Positions 1 to 8,436 of a DNA stretch of 64,000 nt are shown here, in pieces; within the stretch, counting starts at the first letter, position 1; the number at the start of each line of letters is the position of its first letter. The notes beneath the pieces were generated by a model that saw nothing but the letters and a program-made list of their open reading frames with translations, was not told the origin of the DNA and searched no databases. The position numbers and the translations under genes are program-made. The stretch is taken from assembly GCF_000382265.1 (NCBI RefSeq), contig NZ_KB907982.1:62001-126000 (forward strand), written 5' to 3'. Source of the stretch: Yoonia vestfoldensis DSM 16212 (GTDB lineage: Bacteria; Pseudomonadota; Alphaproteobacteria; Rhodobacterales; Rhodobacteraceae).

Positions 1-846
1 TATTACGAAGAAGAAGGGCTGAACGTCACCATTCTGCCCGGTGGCCCCGATATCGCGCCGCCACAGGTGCTGGCCGGTGGCGGTGCCGATGCGATGCTGA
101 ACTGGATGCCATCCGCCTTGGCCGCGCGCGAACGCGGTCTGCCGGTGGTCAACATCGCGCAGCCGTTCAAGACATCGGGCCTGATGCTGACCTGCTGGAA
201 AGACACCGGCATTGAATCGGTCGAGGATTTCCGTGGCCGCACCATCGGTGTGTGGTTCTTCGGTAATGAATATCCGTTCCTGAGCTGGATGGCGCAGGCC
301 GGGATCCCGACCGAAGGCGGCGAGGATGGCGTGACCGTGCTGCGCCAGGGTTTCAACGTCGACCCATTGCTGAACCGCGAGGCGGATTGCATTTCCACCA
401 TGACCTATAACGAATACGGACAGGTGCTGGATGCGGGCGTCGATCCAGCGGAACTCGTGACCTTCATGTACGAAGATCAGGGCGTCGCCACGCTGGAAGA
501 CGGGATTTGGGTGCTGGAAGAGAACCTCGAAGATCCCGCATTCGTCGACAAGATGGTCCGTTTCGTACGCGCCTCGATGCGTGGTTGGAAATGGGCCGAG
601 GAAAATCCCGAAGCGGCAGGTGCCATCATCATCGAATACGATGAAACCGGTGCCCAATCCGAGGCCGCACAGATCCGCATGATGCAGGAAGTCGCCAAGC
701 TGACCGCCGGATCGAACGGCGCGCTGGACCCAGCCGACTATGAACGCACCGTCGCGACATTGCTGGGCGGCGGGTCCGACCCGGTGATCTCGGCAGAACC
801 CGAGGGCGCCTGGACGCATCTGATCACGGATCAGGCGCTGCAGTAG
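1..846 (+). CDS. ABC transporter substrate-binding protein, NMT1/THI5-like (5' end missing)
   Basis: The reading frame is already open at base 1 and runs 281 codons to a TAG, so the N-terminus and export signal lie outside the window. The visible protein has the periplasmic-binding fold typical of NMT1/THI5-like and SsuA-type proteins: an early YYEEEGLNVTI segment, then VLAGGGADAML and GVWFFGNEYPFLSW. Family members deliver thiamine precursors, riboflavin-like compounds, nitrate or sulfonates to an ABC importer; the substrate cannot be read from this fragment. The permease and ATPase genes, if linked, must lie upstream. An intrinsic terminator follows immediately, so this is the last gene of its operon. 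Confidence 0.8.
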   Translation, partial: YYEEEGLNVTILPGGPDIAPPQVLAGGGADAMLNWMPSALAARERGLPVVNIAQPFKTSGLMLTCWKDTGIESVEDFRGRTIGVWFFGNEYPFLSWMAQAGIPTEGGEDGVTVLRQGFNVDPLLNREADCISTMTYNEYGQVLDAGVDPAELVTFMYEDQGVATLEDGIWVLEENLEDPAFVDKMVRFVRASMRGWKWAEENPEAAGAIIIEYDETGAQSEAAQIRMMQEVAKLTAGSNGALDPADYERTVATLLGGGSDPVISAEPEGAWTHLITDQALQ

Positions 847-871
847 ACTAAGGCCTTAGGGTGAAATGAAG

Positions 872-905
872 CGGGCGCTGGTGTGATGCCAGCGCCCGTT
901 TTTTT
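872..905 (+). terminator. Intrinsic terminator of the ABC-transporter operon
   Basis: A 10-bp stem (872-881 with 889-898, core GGGCGCTGG/CCAGCGCCC) closes a 7-base loop and is followed by seven T residues at 899-905. It lies 26 bases after the stop codon of the binding-protein gene. Confidence 0.9.
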
Positions 906-914
906 GCGACCGTT

Positions 915-980
915 GGTCGGGGTTCTCCCCGACCATTTCCCGCTACACCCACACCATGGCGGGGTGAATTCCGCCCTACC
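915..980. repeat. Paired palindromic repeat, copy 1
   Basis: Two hairpins stand side by side. GGTCGGGG-TTCT-CCCCGACC is at 915-934. The second, GGCGGGG followed by a partly matched CCGCCCTACC, is at 958-980. The same two hairpins occur as a pair at 52330-52389. The right half contains the TAG stop of the minus-strand MotB-like gene. The structure resembles REP-type dispersed elements and could act as a bidirectional terminator between convergent genes. Confidence 0.65.
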
Positions 981-2577
981 TTTCCGTCAGCTTCAACTCG
1001 ATCCGGCGGTTCTGGGCGCGGGCTTCTGCGGTATCCGCAGGGTTCAGCGGCTGGTATTCGCCAAAGCCGTTGGCGGCCAGGCGCGTCGGCGGGATGCCCA
1101 GATCCTCGGCCATGAACCGGACCACCGACAGCGCGCGCGCCTGACTGAGTTCCCAGTTGTCGGCAAAGCGCCCGCCCGGCGTGATCGGGATATCGTCGGT
1201 ATGCCCGTCGACGCGGATGATCCAGTCGATGCTGTCGGGGATGTCGTCGGCGATGTCGTTCAGGATGCCCGCGACATTCGCGATTTCGGCGCGGCCTTGC
1301 GGGGAGAGGTCTGCGCGCCCGACCTCGAACAGCACTTCGGAGGAGAACACGAAACGGTCGCCTTCGATCCTGATGCGGTCCTGCCCTTCGAGCACCTCGC
1401 GCAGCTGGCCAAAGAAATCCGACCGGAACCGTTCGAGGTTTTCCGCCTCGGCCAGAAGACGCGCTGTTTCTTCTTCAAGCCTGATGCGTTCGGCCTCTTC
1501 AAGGGCAAGACGTTGCCGTTCTTCGGACACGACCCGCGCCAAGGCGGTGTTCAACTGCGCGCCCAGTGTTTCGATCTGGACCTGCGCGGCGCGATCGGCG
1601 TCTTCGGCTAAATTCAGCAGGGATTGCAAGTTGCCGACCTGATTGCGCAACTCAAGGATCTGTTCGTTGAGCACGGCGACCTGCCGCTGGCCGGCCTCTG
1701 ACTGCGCCTCTTGTTCGGACAGCGCGGCATTGGCTGTGGCCAGCAGGGCGGCCTGCCGTTCGGCTTCGGTCAGCGCCTCGGCGCGCGCCGCGTCAAGCTC
1801 GGCCTGTGCCGCGCGGGCGGCGGCGAGCAGGGTCAGCGTCTCCTCCGCCTCTTGCCGCTGGCGTTCCAGGTTCAGGGTCATCGCGGTCAATTCCGCATCC
1901 GCGTTTTCAAGCCGGTCACGTAGGGCGGCAGCGGCGGCGGCATCGGCCAGACGCGCGGCTTCGAGCGTGCTGATCTGGGCCGCGTTTTCGTCGCGCACGG
2001 TCTCAAGATCGGCGACCAACGCCTCCAGCGCCTCGCGGCGGGCGGCGGCAAGGCGCGCGGCTTCCTCTCCGGCGTCGATTTCGGTGCGTGCTTGCGCAAG
2101 GGCAAGGTTCAGCGCCTCTTGTTCGGACAAAAGCTGGTCCTGCGCGGCCTCAAGGCTGGCAATCGTATCGCGGTTTTGCCGCTGGTCGGCGAGGAGGCCC
2201 GCGACCTGCGCCTCGAATCCGGTGATCTGGTTTTGCGCCTGTGCCAGCGCCTGATCCTGTGCGTCGCGTTCCACGATCAGGCTGGCGATCTGGCCCGCCT
2301 GCCGTGCGGCCTGTGCGTTGGCCGCGTCCAGATCGGCGGACAGCGTGGCGGTCCGTTCCCGCTCCAGCCCCAGCGTCGCGGCCAGGGCGGCCATTTCGCC
2401 CGACAGCACGTCAAGTTCGGATTCCTGCCCGGTGATCGTTTCGCGCAGGGTAAACTGGATTACCATGAAGATGCTGAGCACGAACATCAGCACCAGCAGG
2501 ATGCCCGTCATCGCATCAACGAAACCCGGCCAGATCGCGTTTTGAAAGCGGTTGGATGATCTGCGGCTCAGCGCCAT
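976..2577 (-). CDS. MotB/OmpA-family peptidoglycan-anchoring protein with long coiled coil (non-flagellar)
   Basis: 533 residues. The N-terminus carries one membrane helix (about 19-42) with a conserved-type aspartate in WPGFVDAMTGILLVLMF, the position used for ion conduction in MotB, ExbD and TolR. Then follow about 330 residues of Ala/Glu/Arg-rich coiled coil. The C-terminal 130 residues form an OmpA/MotB peptidoglycan-binding domain (VDGHTDDIPI, WELSQARALSVVRF, NRRIELKL). It lies 3 bases after the MotA/ExbB-like gene and is surely its partner, giving an ion-driven stator unit separate from the flagellar motA/motB at 9.0 and 20.0 kb. The arrangement resembles ZorAB, but no zorC, zorD or zorE is next to it. 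Confidence 0.8.
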   Translation of the reverse strand: MALSRRSSNRFQNAIWPGFVDAMTGILLVLMFVLSIFMVIQFTLRETITGQESELDVLSGEMAALAATLGLERERTATLSADLDAANAQAARQAGQIASLIVERDAQDQALAQAQNQITGFEAQVAGLLADQRQNRDTIASLEAAQDQLLSEQEALNLALAQARTEIDAGEEAARLAAARREALEALVADLETVRDENAAQISTLEAARLADAAAAAALRDRLENADAELTAMTLNLERQRQEAEETLTLLAAARAAQAELDAARAEALTEAERQAALLATANAALSEQEAQSEAGQRQVAVLNEQILELRNQVGNLQSLLNLAEDADRAAQVQIETLGAQLNTALARVVSEERQRLALEEAERIRLEEETARLLAEAENLERFRSDFFGQLREVLEGQDRIRIEGDRFVFSSEVLFEVGRADLSPQGRAEIANVAGILNDIADDIPDSIDWIIRVDGHTDDIPITPGGRFADNWELSQARALSVVRFMAEDLGIPPTRLAANGFGEYQPLNPADTAEARAQNRRIELKLTER

Positions 2578-2580
2578 GGA

Positions 2581-3729
2581 TCAGCCCCGGTCCCGTATCG
2601 CGCCGGCAAGCGCGGCCAGATCCTGCCGCAGCGCGCCGATGCTTTCCTGACGACCGGCGGACAATTCTTCCAGTATCCGCAGCAGTTGTACGTCGATCGA
2701 CCGCAGCCGCATCCGGCTTTCAGCGTCGATCCCGTCCATGCCGCTGTCGTCGAGCTTCTGGATCAAGGCGGCCTGTCCGTCGGCCACGCGCGCCAGATGG
2801 GCGGATGTGTCGTTCATCGTCGTCGCCTGCGTCAGCGTGGCAATGGCCTCGGCCAGAGACTGGAACCGGCTGTCGGTGGCGGTGCGGTCGGCCTCGGTCT
2901 GCGCCAGAAGCAGCTGGATCGTGTCCATCAATTCGCCCATCTGCTCGACGATGGCCGAGGATGCCGCACCTCCGCTGCCTGTGCCTTCGTCGCCGTCGAT
3001 GCCCACGCGTGTGATGGTGGACATCCATTCTTCCAGCTCGCGGTAGAACCGGTTCTGCCCGTGCCCTGCGAAAAGTTCGAGCAGACCGACGACCAGCGAC
3101 CCCGCCAGACCCAGCAAAGAGCTGGAAAAGGCCGTGCCCATGCCGCCCAACTGGTTTTCCAACCCGTCTTGCAGGCGGCCAAAGATATCGGCCCCGGATT
3201 CGCCCTCGGTCGGGTTCAGCGACCGGATCGTTTCGACCAGCGCGGGCACAGTGGTGGCAAGGCCGTAGAACGTGCCGAGAAGTCCGAGGAAGATCAGCAC
3301 GTTCCCGATATAGCGCGTGATCTCGCGGTCTTCGTCGATGCGCTGGGCCACGGAATCAAGGATCGAGCGGCCCGAACTGGATGAAATCTGCGTCCGCGCG
3401 CCGCGGGACCGTAGCAATGTCGCCAAGGGCGCCAGCAACGACGGGGCGGCGGTGAAGTTGTGCCCGCCGGTTTCGCGTGCGAAATGTTCGATCCAACGGA
3501 CCGAATTCATCAGCAAGAACACCTGATTGAAGCAGGACAGCACCCCCAGCACGAAAACACCAAGGATCACCCCGTTCAGATACACGTTCGACAGGTAGAT
3601 CGCCCTGATCTGGTCAAGCCCGAGGTAGATCCCCGCGCCCAGCAGCCCGATCACGATCAACATGAACAAAAGCTGGCGGATCGGTTGGGAAAACTGTGGC
3701 GCTGCCTTGGCTGCCCGTTTGTCTGACAC
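2581..3729 (-). CDS. MotA/TolQ/ExbB-family proton channel protein (non-flagellar)
   Basis: 382 residues. There are two N-terminal membrane helices (about 18-38 and 50-73). A MotA/TolQ/ExbB core follows, with helices around ITRYIGNVLIFLGLLGTFYG and GMGTAFSSSLLGLAGSLVVG, the paired helices that surround the partner's ion-carrying helix. A helical cytoplasmic tail of about 150 residues ends the protein. It is the first gene of a two-gene operon with the OmpA/MotB-like protein 3 bases downstream. Its function cannot be read from sequence: envelope integrity, cell division and anti-phage motors (ZorA) are all possible for this superfamily. Confidence 0.8.
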   Translation of the reverse strand: MSDKRAAKAAPQFSQPIRQLLFMLIVIGLLGAGIYLGLDQIRAIYLSNVYLNGVILGVFVLGVLSCFNQVFLLMNSVRWIEHFARETGGHNFTAAPSLLAPLATLLRSRGARTQISSSSGRSILDSVAQRIDEDREITRYIGNVLIFLGLLGTFYGLATTVPALVETIRSLNPTEGESGADIFGRLQDGLENQLGGMGTAFSSSLLGLAGSLVVGLLELFAGHGQNRFYRELEEWMSTITRVGIDGDEGTGSGGAASSAIVEQMGELMDTIQLLLAQTEADRTATDSRFQSLAEAIATLTQATTMNDTSAHLARVADGQAALIQKLDDSGMDGIDAESRMRLRSIDVQLLRILEELSAGRQESIGALRQDLAALAGAIRDRG

Positions 3730-3818
3730 GGAGGTTCATCCTCATCTGTTCGTCGTTCACTGCACCCATAGCAGCATATGGCGGTATAGGGACCAACCCT
3801 AACAAAATCGCGGCAATC

Positions 3819-4349
3819 TTATGTTGCCGTCAAGGCACGGACCCGGTTTGTCAGCCATGTCATGTCGGCATCCTTGATCCCCATTTCGGTCAGATGGGCG
3901 GCGGTGTTGTAGAGATATTCGGTATTCGGCCCGCGCCCGCCCACCGCATGGGCGATCATCTGCGCCTGACGTTCGAGGTCGAACTGGCAATACTGGATAT
4001 GGTTGCGGTCCACGAGGTAGGCCAGCGCGCTGATGCTGTCTCCAGTGTCGGATGTCAGGCCGACGTCTTGTTCGACATAGGCGGAGGAAACCAATTCGCG
4101 TTCGCGCAACATCGTCAGCACGGTGGCTTCATCGTCGGCCGCTACTTCGAAGGCTGCGCCCGTGCATTGGCCGCCGGGCTGATAGTCGAGCGCGAGCACA
4201 AGGCCGGGGTGCTCCGGCGTGCCGCGATGATGGACAGAGAGCATGCAAAAACTGCGGTGATAATCGGGCAAGCGCGCCTTGATGCGCCGGACCGGCGCAA
4301 AGCCGGGGTTCCACAGCAGCGACCCATATCCGAAAACCCAAAGCGCCAT
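3819..4349 (-). CDS. ChaC-like gamma-glutamylcyclotransferase
   Basis: 176 residues from the preferred ATG, which has GGAAGGA 7 bases upstream; a longer frame starts at 4382. The N-terminus VFGYGSLLWNPGF is the glycine-rich YGSL signature of the cyclotransferase fold. HRGTPEHPGLVLAL and the GGQCTGAAFEV segment are typical of ChaC/GCG proteins. The family cleaves gamma-glutamyl groups, mainly of glutathione, to 5-oxoproline. It follows idi on the same strand by about 57 bases and may be read through from the photosynthesis operon, although nothing links it functionally to pigment synthesis. Confidence 0.8.
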   Translation of the reverse strand: MALWVFGYGSLLWNPGFAPVRRIKARLPDYHRSFCMLSVHHRGTPEHPGLVLALDYQPGGQCTGAAFEVAADDEATVLTMLRERELVSSAYVEQDVGLTSDTGDSISALAYLVDRNHIQYCQFDLERQAQMIAHAVGGRGPNTEYLYNTAAHLTEMGIKDADMTWLTNRVRALTAT

Positions 4350-4406
4350 ATGACCGTCCTTCCCTGTCACGCCCATAAACACGTTTTGGGCCGCGACGGA
4401 AAGAGC

Positions 4407-4940
4407 TCAGACCGCGCGCATCAGGTCACCGAAGATCGCATCCTGATAATCCTGCATATAGATCCGCAGCCACGGCGTGTAATGTTCGGGGTGGCGCGTC
4501 ATGTCTGCGGACAGATCGTAGAAATCTACCCAGCGCGTGGCCATCACTTCGGCGGGGTTCGGTGCGATCCGCAGGGTCTGGGGCGCATCGGCGACATACA
4601 CCTCGACGACTTCGTGTTCGATCAGGCCGTTGCCGACATCGGCACGGTATTCGATCTGGTCACGATGCGTGGGGTAAAGGCCGGTGATCCCCAATTCTTC
4701 GTCAAGCCGGCGCAAGGTGCAATCGGTCGGGTCTTCGTCCCATTCGGGATGGGTGCAGCAGGTGTTGGCCCAAAGCCCCGGCGTGTGGTATTTCGACAGC
4801 GCGCGCTGCTGGATCAGCACGCGCCCGCGGTTCAACACAAACACGCTGACCGCCTTGTGTTTCAAGCCGCGCTGGTGCGCCTCGAGCTTTTCCACGGGTT
4901 GCAATGTGCCGTTGACCCAGGCCGGGATCATGATCGTCAC
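4407..4940 (-). CDS. idi: Isopentenyl-diphosphate delta-isomerase (type I)
   Basis: 177 residues. It interconverts isopentenyl and dimethylallyl diphosphate, balancing C5 units for the phytyl tail and carotenoids. It is a Nudix-fold enzyme: ANTCCTHP (58-65) holds the catalytic cysteine (Cys62 by analogy with the E. coli enzyme) and the metal-binding histidine, and RRLDEELGI (77-85) is the Nudix helix with acidic residues. The start overlaps the bchP stop by 4 bases (ATGA), so the two are translationally coupled. idi is the last gene of the bchG-bchP unit, the same order as in the Rhodobacter photosynthesis gene cluster. Confidence 0.92.
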   Translation of the reverse strand: MTIMIPAWVNGTLQPVEKLEAHQRGLKHKAVSVFVLNRGRVLIQQRALSKYHTPGLWANTCCTHPEWDEDPTDCTLRRLDEELGITGLYPTHRDQIEYRADVGNGLIEHEVVEVYVADAPQTLRIAPNPAEVMATRWVDFYDLSADMTRHPEHYTPWLRIYMQDYQDAIFGDLMRAV

Positions 4941-6118
4941 GTGCGCAGCGGCGACACCAGTCGCGTCAGATGCGCAAGGTTCTTGATGCCGATCTTCAAA
5001 TGAGCCAAGGGGCGTGCCTTTACCAGTTTCTTGTTCATATAGGCCTCGAACGTCAGCTTTTGCACGTCGACATCATGACACAGGGAGACAAACCGCTCAC
5101 GCCGTTCGTCGCTGCGGTAATAGGCGTTCTGCATCGCGCCGAGAACCCGGAAAACCTGTTTGTGTTCCCGCATGAACAATTTGCGCGCCAGTTGCAGGTC
5201 CTTGACCCGGCCAGACGCCAGACAGGCCGCCGCCGCAGTCGCAGCAACCCGGCCGCCGACCATCGCGTAATAGATTCCTTCACCCGATGATGGCGCGACA
5301 ACCCCAGCGGCATCGCCCGCCAATACGACATCCTTGCCATTGTCCCAGCAATCGAGCGGTTTCAGGGGGATCGGTGCGCCTTCACGGCGGATCGTCTTGC
5401 AATCGGTCAATCCGGATGCCGTCCGCAGATCGGCCGTCGCCTGTTTGACGTCGACCGATTTGATCATCGACCCCATGCCGACGCTCGCATGCGCGCCATG
5501 CGGGAAAACCCAGCCATAGAAATCGGGGGAAATCTTGCCGTCATAGACCACGTCGCAGCGCATCGGGTCATAGGTTGCATTGGCTGCGGGGGCTTCGATG
5601 ATCTCGTGGTAGGCGATGACATAGGGGATCTTGTCGCCATCCTTGATTTCAGCGCGCGCGACGTTGGAACGCGCGCCATCGGCCCCGATGACCAGCTTCG
5701 TGGTCAGGCGCATGTCGTTGCCACTGATCTTGTCGCGATAGATGACATGGGTGCCGTCGGCGTCGCGTTCGATCCGCGTGAATGTCCCGGCATAACGATG
5801 CGCGCCCGCATCTTTCGCCCGTTGACGCAGGAAAGCGTCGAAATATTCGCGATCGACCATCCCGACAAAACCGTTTTCGATCGGGATATCGACCTGCCGT
5901 CCGGTGGGCGAGATCATCCGCGCGGTGTTCACCTTGGCAACGATCTGGTCGTCGGGAATGAAGAAATCTGCGATCAGCCGCGGCGGTATCGCGCCCCCGC
6001 AGGGTTTGATCCGGCCTTCCCGGTCGATGAATGCGACCTTGTGGCCGGATCGGGCCAGATCTTCGGCAGCAGTGGCCCCGGAAGGCCCCGCACCCACGAC
6101 GACGACATCATATTGCAT
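4937..6118 (-). CDS. bchP: Geranylgeranyl diphosphate/bacteriochlorophyll reductase
   Basis: 393 residues. The enzyme reduces three double bonds of the geranylgeranyl group to give phytyl, the final tail modification of bacteriochlorophyll a. The N-terminal VVGAGPSG (7-14) is the Rossmann FAD motif. GADGARSNVAR and GDAAGVVAPSSGEGIYYA are the further FAD-contact motifs of the geranylgeranyl reductase family. It sits between the PucC-family gene (3-base gap) and idi (4-base overlap), matching the bchG-orf428-bchP-idi order known from Rhodobacter. Confidence 0.95.
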   Translation of the reverse strand: MQYDVVVVGAGPSGATAAEDLARSGHKVAFIDREGRIKPCGGAIPPRLIADFFIPDDQIVAKVNTARMISPTGRQVDIPIENGFVGMVDREYFDAFLRQRAKDAGAHRYAGTFTRIERDADGTHVIYRDKISGNDMRLTTKLVIGADGARSNVARAEIKDGDKIPYVIAYHEIIEAPAANATYDPMRCDVVYDGKISPDFYGWVFPHGAHASVGMGSMIKSVDVKQATADLRTASGLTDCKTIRREGAPIPLKPLDCWDNGKDVVLAGDAAGVVAPSSGEGIYYAMVGGRVAATAAAACLASGRVKDLQLARKLFMREHKQVFRVLGAMQNAYYRSDERRERFVSLCHDVDVQKLTFEAYMNKKLVKARPLAHLKIGIKNLAHLTRLVSPLRT

Positions 6119-6121
6119 TGG

Positions 6122-7402
6122 CTATTCTCCCGGAACGAGGGTTGCGGACGGCATGGTGCGGTCCATGATCTTGACCGCCATGAAAGCGGCGGCAATGAAA
6201 AGGCTGGCCTCGCAGAGGAAGACAGCGCCAAAGGCTTGGGTATCAGTAAAGATCAGGCGGAGCGTATCGGCCATCGCGGCCCCGAGCAATCCGCCGAAAC
6301 CTGCGGCGATGGCTTGCGCGGCGCCCCAAAGGCCCATGCGCGTGCCTTCGCGCCGCTCGCGGCCTTGACCGGCCAGCGCCATCATCGACCCGATGGCGGC
6401 GACGGCGAACATACCGTTGAAGAAACCCAAAGTGACGACAGCAGGCAGGATCGGTGCGCCCGGTCCGATCGGCCCCAGCAGCGTGATCATGGCCAATGCG
6501 GCCGCCGACCCCAGACAACCGGCCATCACCCAGTTGCGCAACGCGCCGATTTTCAGCCCTGTGGCCATGATCCCGACGGTCAGCATCCCGATGAACACGC
6601 CGCCGTTCTGCGCGCCCGACAGCGATGTGGTCTGCCCTGGCGTCAGGCCAAAGACCAGCCCGGCATAAGGTTCAAGGATCAGTTCCTGCATGAAATAGGC
6701 CGTCATCGACAGAAAGACGAACAAAGTGAAATTGCGCGCCTTTGGTTCGGCCCAGACCTCTGCCAGCCCTTCGCGGAAGGGGGTCGGGTCGGGTTCACGT
6801 GTGACTTTCAGGCCCCGCTCGACGCCCCAGACCGCAATGCAGGTGACCGCGATGGCGATCAGGACAACGGCGGCGACAATCTCGATCAGGCGCAGCGGGG
6901 TGTAGGGGTCGATCAGCGTGCCGACGATACCGGCAGTCATGGCGATTCCGAAGATCATCATCAACCAGGTGATCGTCGCCGCAGCAGCGCGCCGGTGTGG
7001 CGCTGTGGTTGTTGCAAGAAGCGCAAGAAGCGATGTTCCGGACGCGCCCACACCCAGCCCGATCATCGCATAGGCGGCGATGGACAGCGCCATTCCCCAG
7101 AGCAGGGAAGATTCAAGCACCAGTACACCGAGGCTTGCGGCCATTGCACCCAAAGCCAGTGCCACCATCCCGCCGATGATCCAGCGCGTGCGTTGGCCGC
7201 CGGCGTCGGACGCGTGCCCCCATTTGGGCCGCGACATCTGCACGCCGTAATGCAACGCCACCAGCAGGCCGGGGATCACTGCGGGCAAAGCCAGTTCGAC
7301 CACCATCAGGCGGTTCAGTGTCGATGTCATCAGCACCACGATCGCGCCCAGCGCCATCTGCACCAAGCCGAGCCTGAATATCTGGAACCATGTCAACGTC
7401 AT
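6122..7402 (-). CDS. PucC/BCH2-family MFS protein (orf428-type) of the photosynthesis operon
   Basis: 426 residues with about 12 hydrophobic segments, resembling the PucC/LhaA family of the major facilitator superfamily. These proteins help light-harvesting complexes assemble or deliver bacteriochlorophyll. The start chosen is the ATG that overlaps the bchG stop (ATGA at 7399-7402), giving MTLTWFQIFRLGLVQMALG; a longer frame to 7627 would run into bchG. Its place between bchG and bchP matches orf428 of Rhodobacter, so orf428-type is more likely than true pucC, which lies with the pucBA genes. Confidence 0.88.
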   Translation of the reverse strand: MTLTWFQIFRLGLVQMALGAIVVLMTSTLNRLMVVELALPAVIPGLLVALHYGVQMSRPKWGHASDAGGQRTRWIIGGMVALALGAMAASLGVLVLESSLLWGMALSIAAYAMIGLGVGASGTSLLALLATTTAPHRRAAAATITWLMMIFGIAMTAGIVGTLIDPYTPLRLIEIVAAVVLIAIAVTCIAVWGVERGLKVTREPDPTPFREGLAEVWAEPKARNFTLFVFLSMTAYFMQELILEPYAGLVFGLTPGQTTSLSGAQNGGVFIGMLTVGIMATGLKIGALRNWVMAGCLGSAAALAMITLLGPIGPGAPILPAVVTLGFFNGMFAVAAIGSMMALAGQGRERREGTRMGLWGAAQAIAAGFGGLLGAAMADTLRLIFTDTQAFGAVFLCEASLFIAAAFMAVKIMDRTMPSATLVPGE

Positions 7403-8310
7403 GCCATAGACCCCAATGCCGTCGCGGCGATCATCATGCCGCTGATATAGAACAGGATGCCCATACCTTGATACCATTGCGCCTTGCCCAGGGGATCGCG
7501 CAGCAGCACCCGCATTGCGGCCAGTTGTACGGCCAGCATGGCGACGATGCCCCATGCATGGAAAGGATGCCCCCAATATGCCATCAGGCCGATCACCGCG
7601 ACTTGCGGCACCACCATCACCCAGCATGCGACGCGGGCGGCGCGGTCAGGCCCCAGCGTCACCGGCAAGGATCGCAGGCCCATCGCGCGGTCACCCTCGA
7701 CCGCCTTGAAATCATTGAGCGTCATGATGCCGTGTGCGCCCAGCCCGTAAAGAACGGCGACAACGATGATCGGCACGGATGGCGCGCCGGACGTCAGGAG
7801 CGCGGCACCCGTGATCCATGGCAGCGTCTCATACGCCAGCCCGCAGAGCGCGGGCCCCCAGATGCCCGATTTCTTGGCGCGGACGGGTTCCGCCGAATAG
7901 GCCCATGCGGCCAAAGTCGCGAGGATCGTCGCACCAAAGACCCATGGCCCCAGAAGATACCCTATGCCAAGCCCGAGCCCCGTCATCGCGAGCGCGATCC
8001 ACAAACCCCAGCGCCCCGGTATCCGCCCCGACGGGATCGGGCGGTCTGGCTCGTTGATGGCATCGACATGACGATCGCACCAGTCGTTGGCGGCCTGGCT
8101 CATGCCGCAGACGATCGGACCCGCCAGAAGCACGCCGAGCACGACCAGCGTCCAGTTACCCGAGAGAGCGACACCCGACGACACGATCCCGCAAAACAGC
8201 GCCCACATGGGCGGAAACCACGTCACAGGCTTTATCAGCCGCAGCATGGCCCGGGGTTCGGGCCAGCGACGGGGCGGATGGCTTGGGCTAAGATCGGACA
8301 TAACGCTCAT
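7399..8310 (-). CDS. bchG: Bacteriochlorophyll synthase (polyprenyl transferase)
   Basis: 303 residues, an integral membrane UbiA-family prenyltransferase that esterifies bacteriochlorophyllide with geranylgeranyl or phytyl diphosphate. NDWCDRHVDAINEPDRPIPS is the first Asp-rich Mg-diphosphate motif. LNDFKAVEGDRAMGLRSLPV is the second, with the chlorophyll-synthase-type spacing. It is the first gene of the operon. A second in-frame ATG lies 9 bases inside. The proximal PpsR box ends only two bases before the ATG, so a bound repressor would cover the start region. Confidence 0.95.
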   Translation of the reverse strand: MSVMSDLSPSHPPRRWPEPRAMLRLIKPVTWFPPMWALFCGIVSSGVALSGNWTLVVLGVLLAGPIVCGMSQAANDWCDRHVDAINEPDRPIPSGRIPGRWGLWIALAMTGLGLGIGYLLGPWVFGATILATLAAWAYSAEPVRAKKSGIWGPALCGLAYETLPWITGAALLTSGAPSVPIIVVAVLYGLGAHGIMTLNDFKAVEGDRAMGLRSLPVTLGPDRAARVACWVMVVPQVAVIGLMAYWGHPFHAWGIVAMLAVQLAAMRVLLRDPLGKAQWYQGMGILFYISGMMIAATALGSMA

Positions 8311-8312
8311 AC

Positions 8313-8330
8313 TGTCAGTCTAAAGTGACA
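8313..8330. promoter_or_regulatory. PpsR/CrtJ operator, proximal
   Basis: TGTCAGTCTAAAGTGACA fits the PpsR/CrtJ consensus TGT-N12-ACA exactly, with nearly symmetric arms. It lies directly ahead of the bchG start codon. PpsR represses bch, crt and puc genes under oxygen and light in purple bacteria. Confidence 0.85.
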
Positions 8331-8348
8331 GTTGATGCCAAGGCAAGT

Positions 8349-8366
8349 GTAAACTAAAGCTGACAC
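8349..8366. promoter_or_regulatory. PpsR/CrtJ operator, distal
   Basis: TGTAAACTAAAGCTGACA is a second exact TGT-N12-ACA box. Its centre is 36 bases from that of the proximal box. Two boxes are the usual arrangement for cooperative binding of the PpsR tetramer, which strongly supports redox/light control of the bchG operon. Confidence 0.85.
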
Positions 8367-8436
8367 TGCGCCAATCGGTCGCGTCGGCCGGCGCGCGGAT
8401 TACACAAAACCGCCGATCGATCAAGTCCCGTCACGC

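Noticed and set aside
3696..5003. 435-codon plus-strand frame opposite the ChaC-like and idi genes
   Set aside because: Shadow of real minus-strand genes in a high-GC genome; no ribosome-binding site or motif.
5489..7450. 653-codon plus-strand open frame opposite bchP and the PucC-like gene
   Set aside because: It is antisense to two clearly identified genes, rich in His/Gln/Arg/Asp as expected from the reverse of hydrophobic GC-rich coding DNA, and has no family resemblance.
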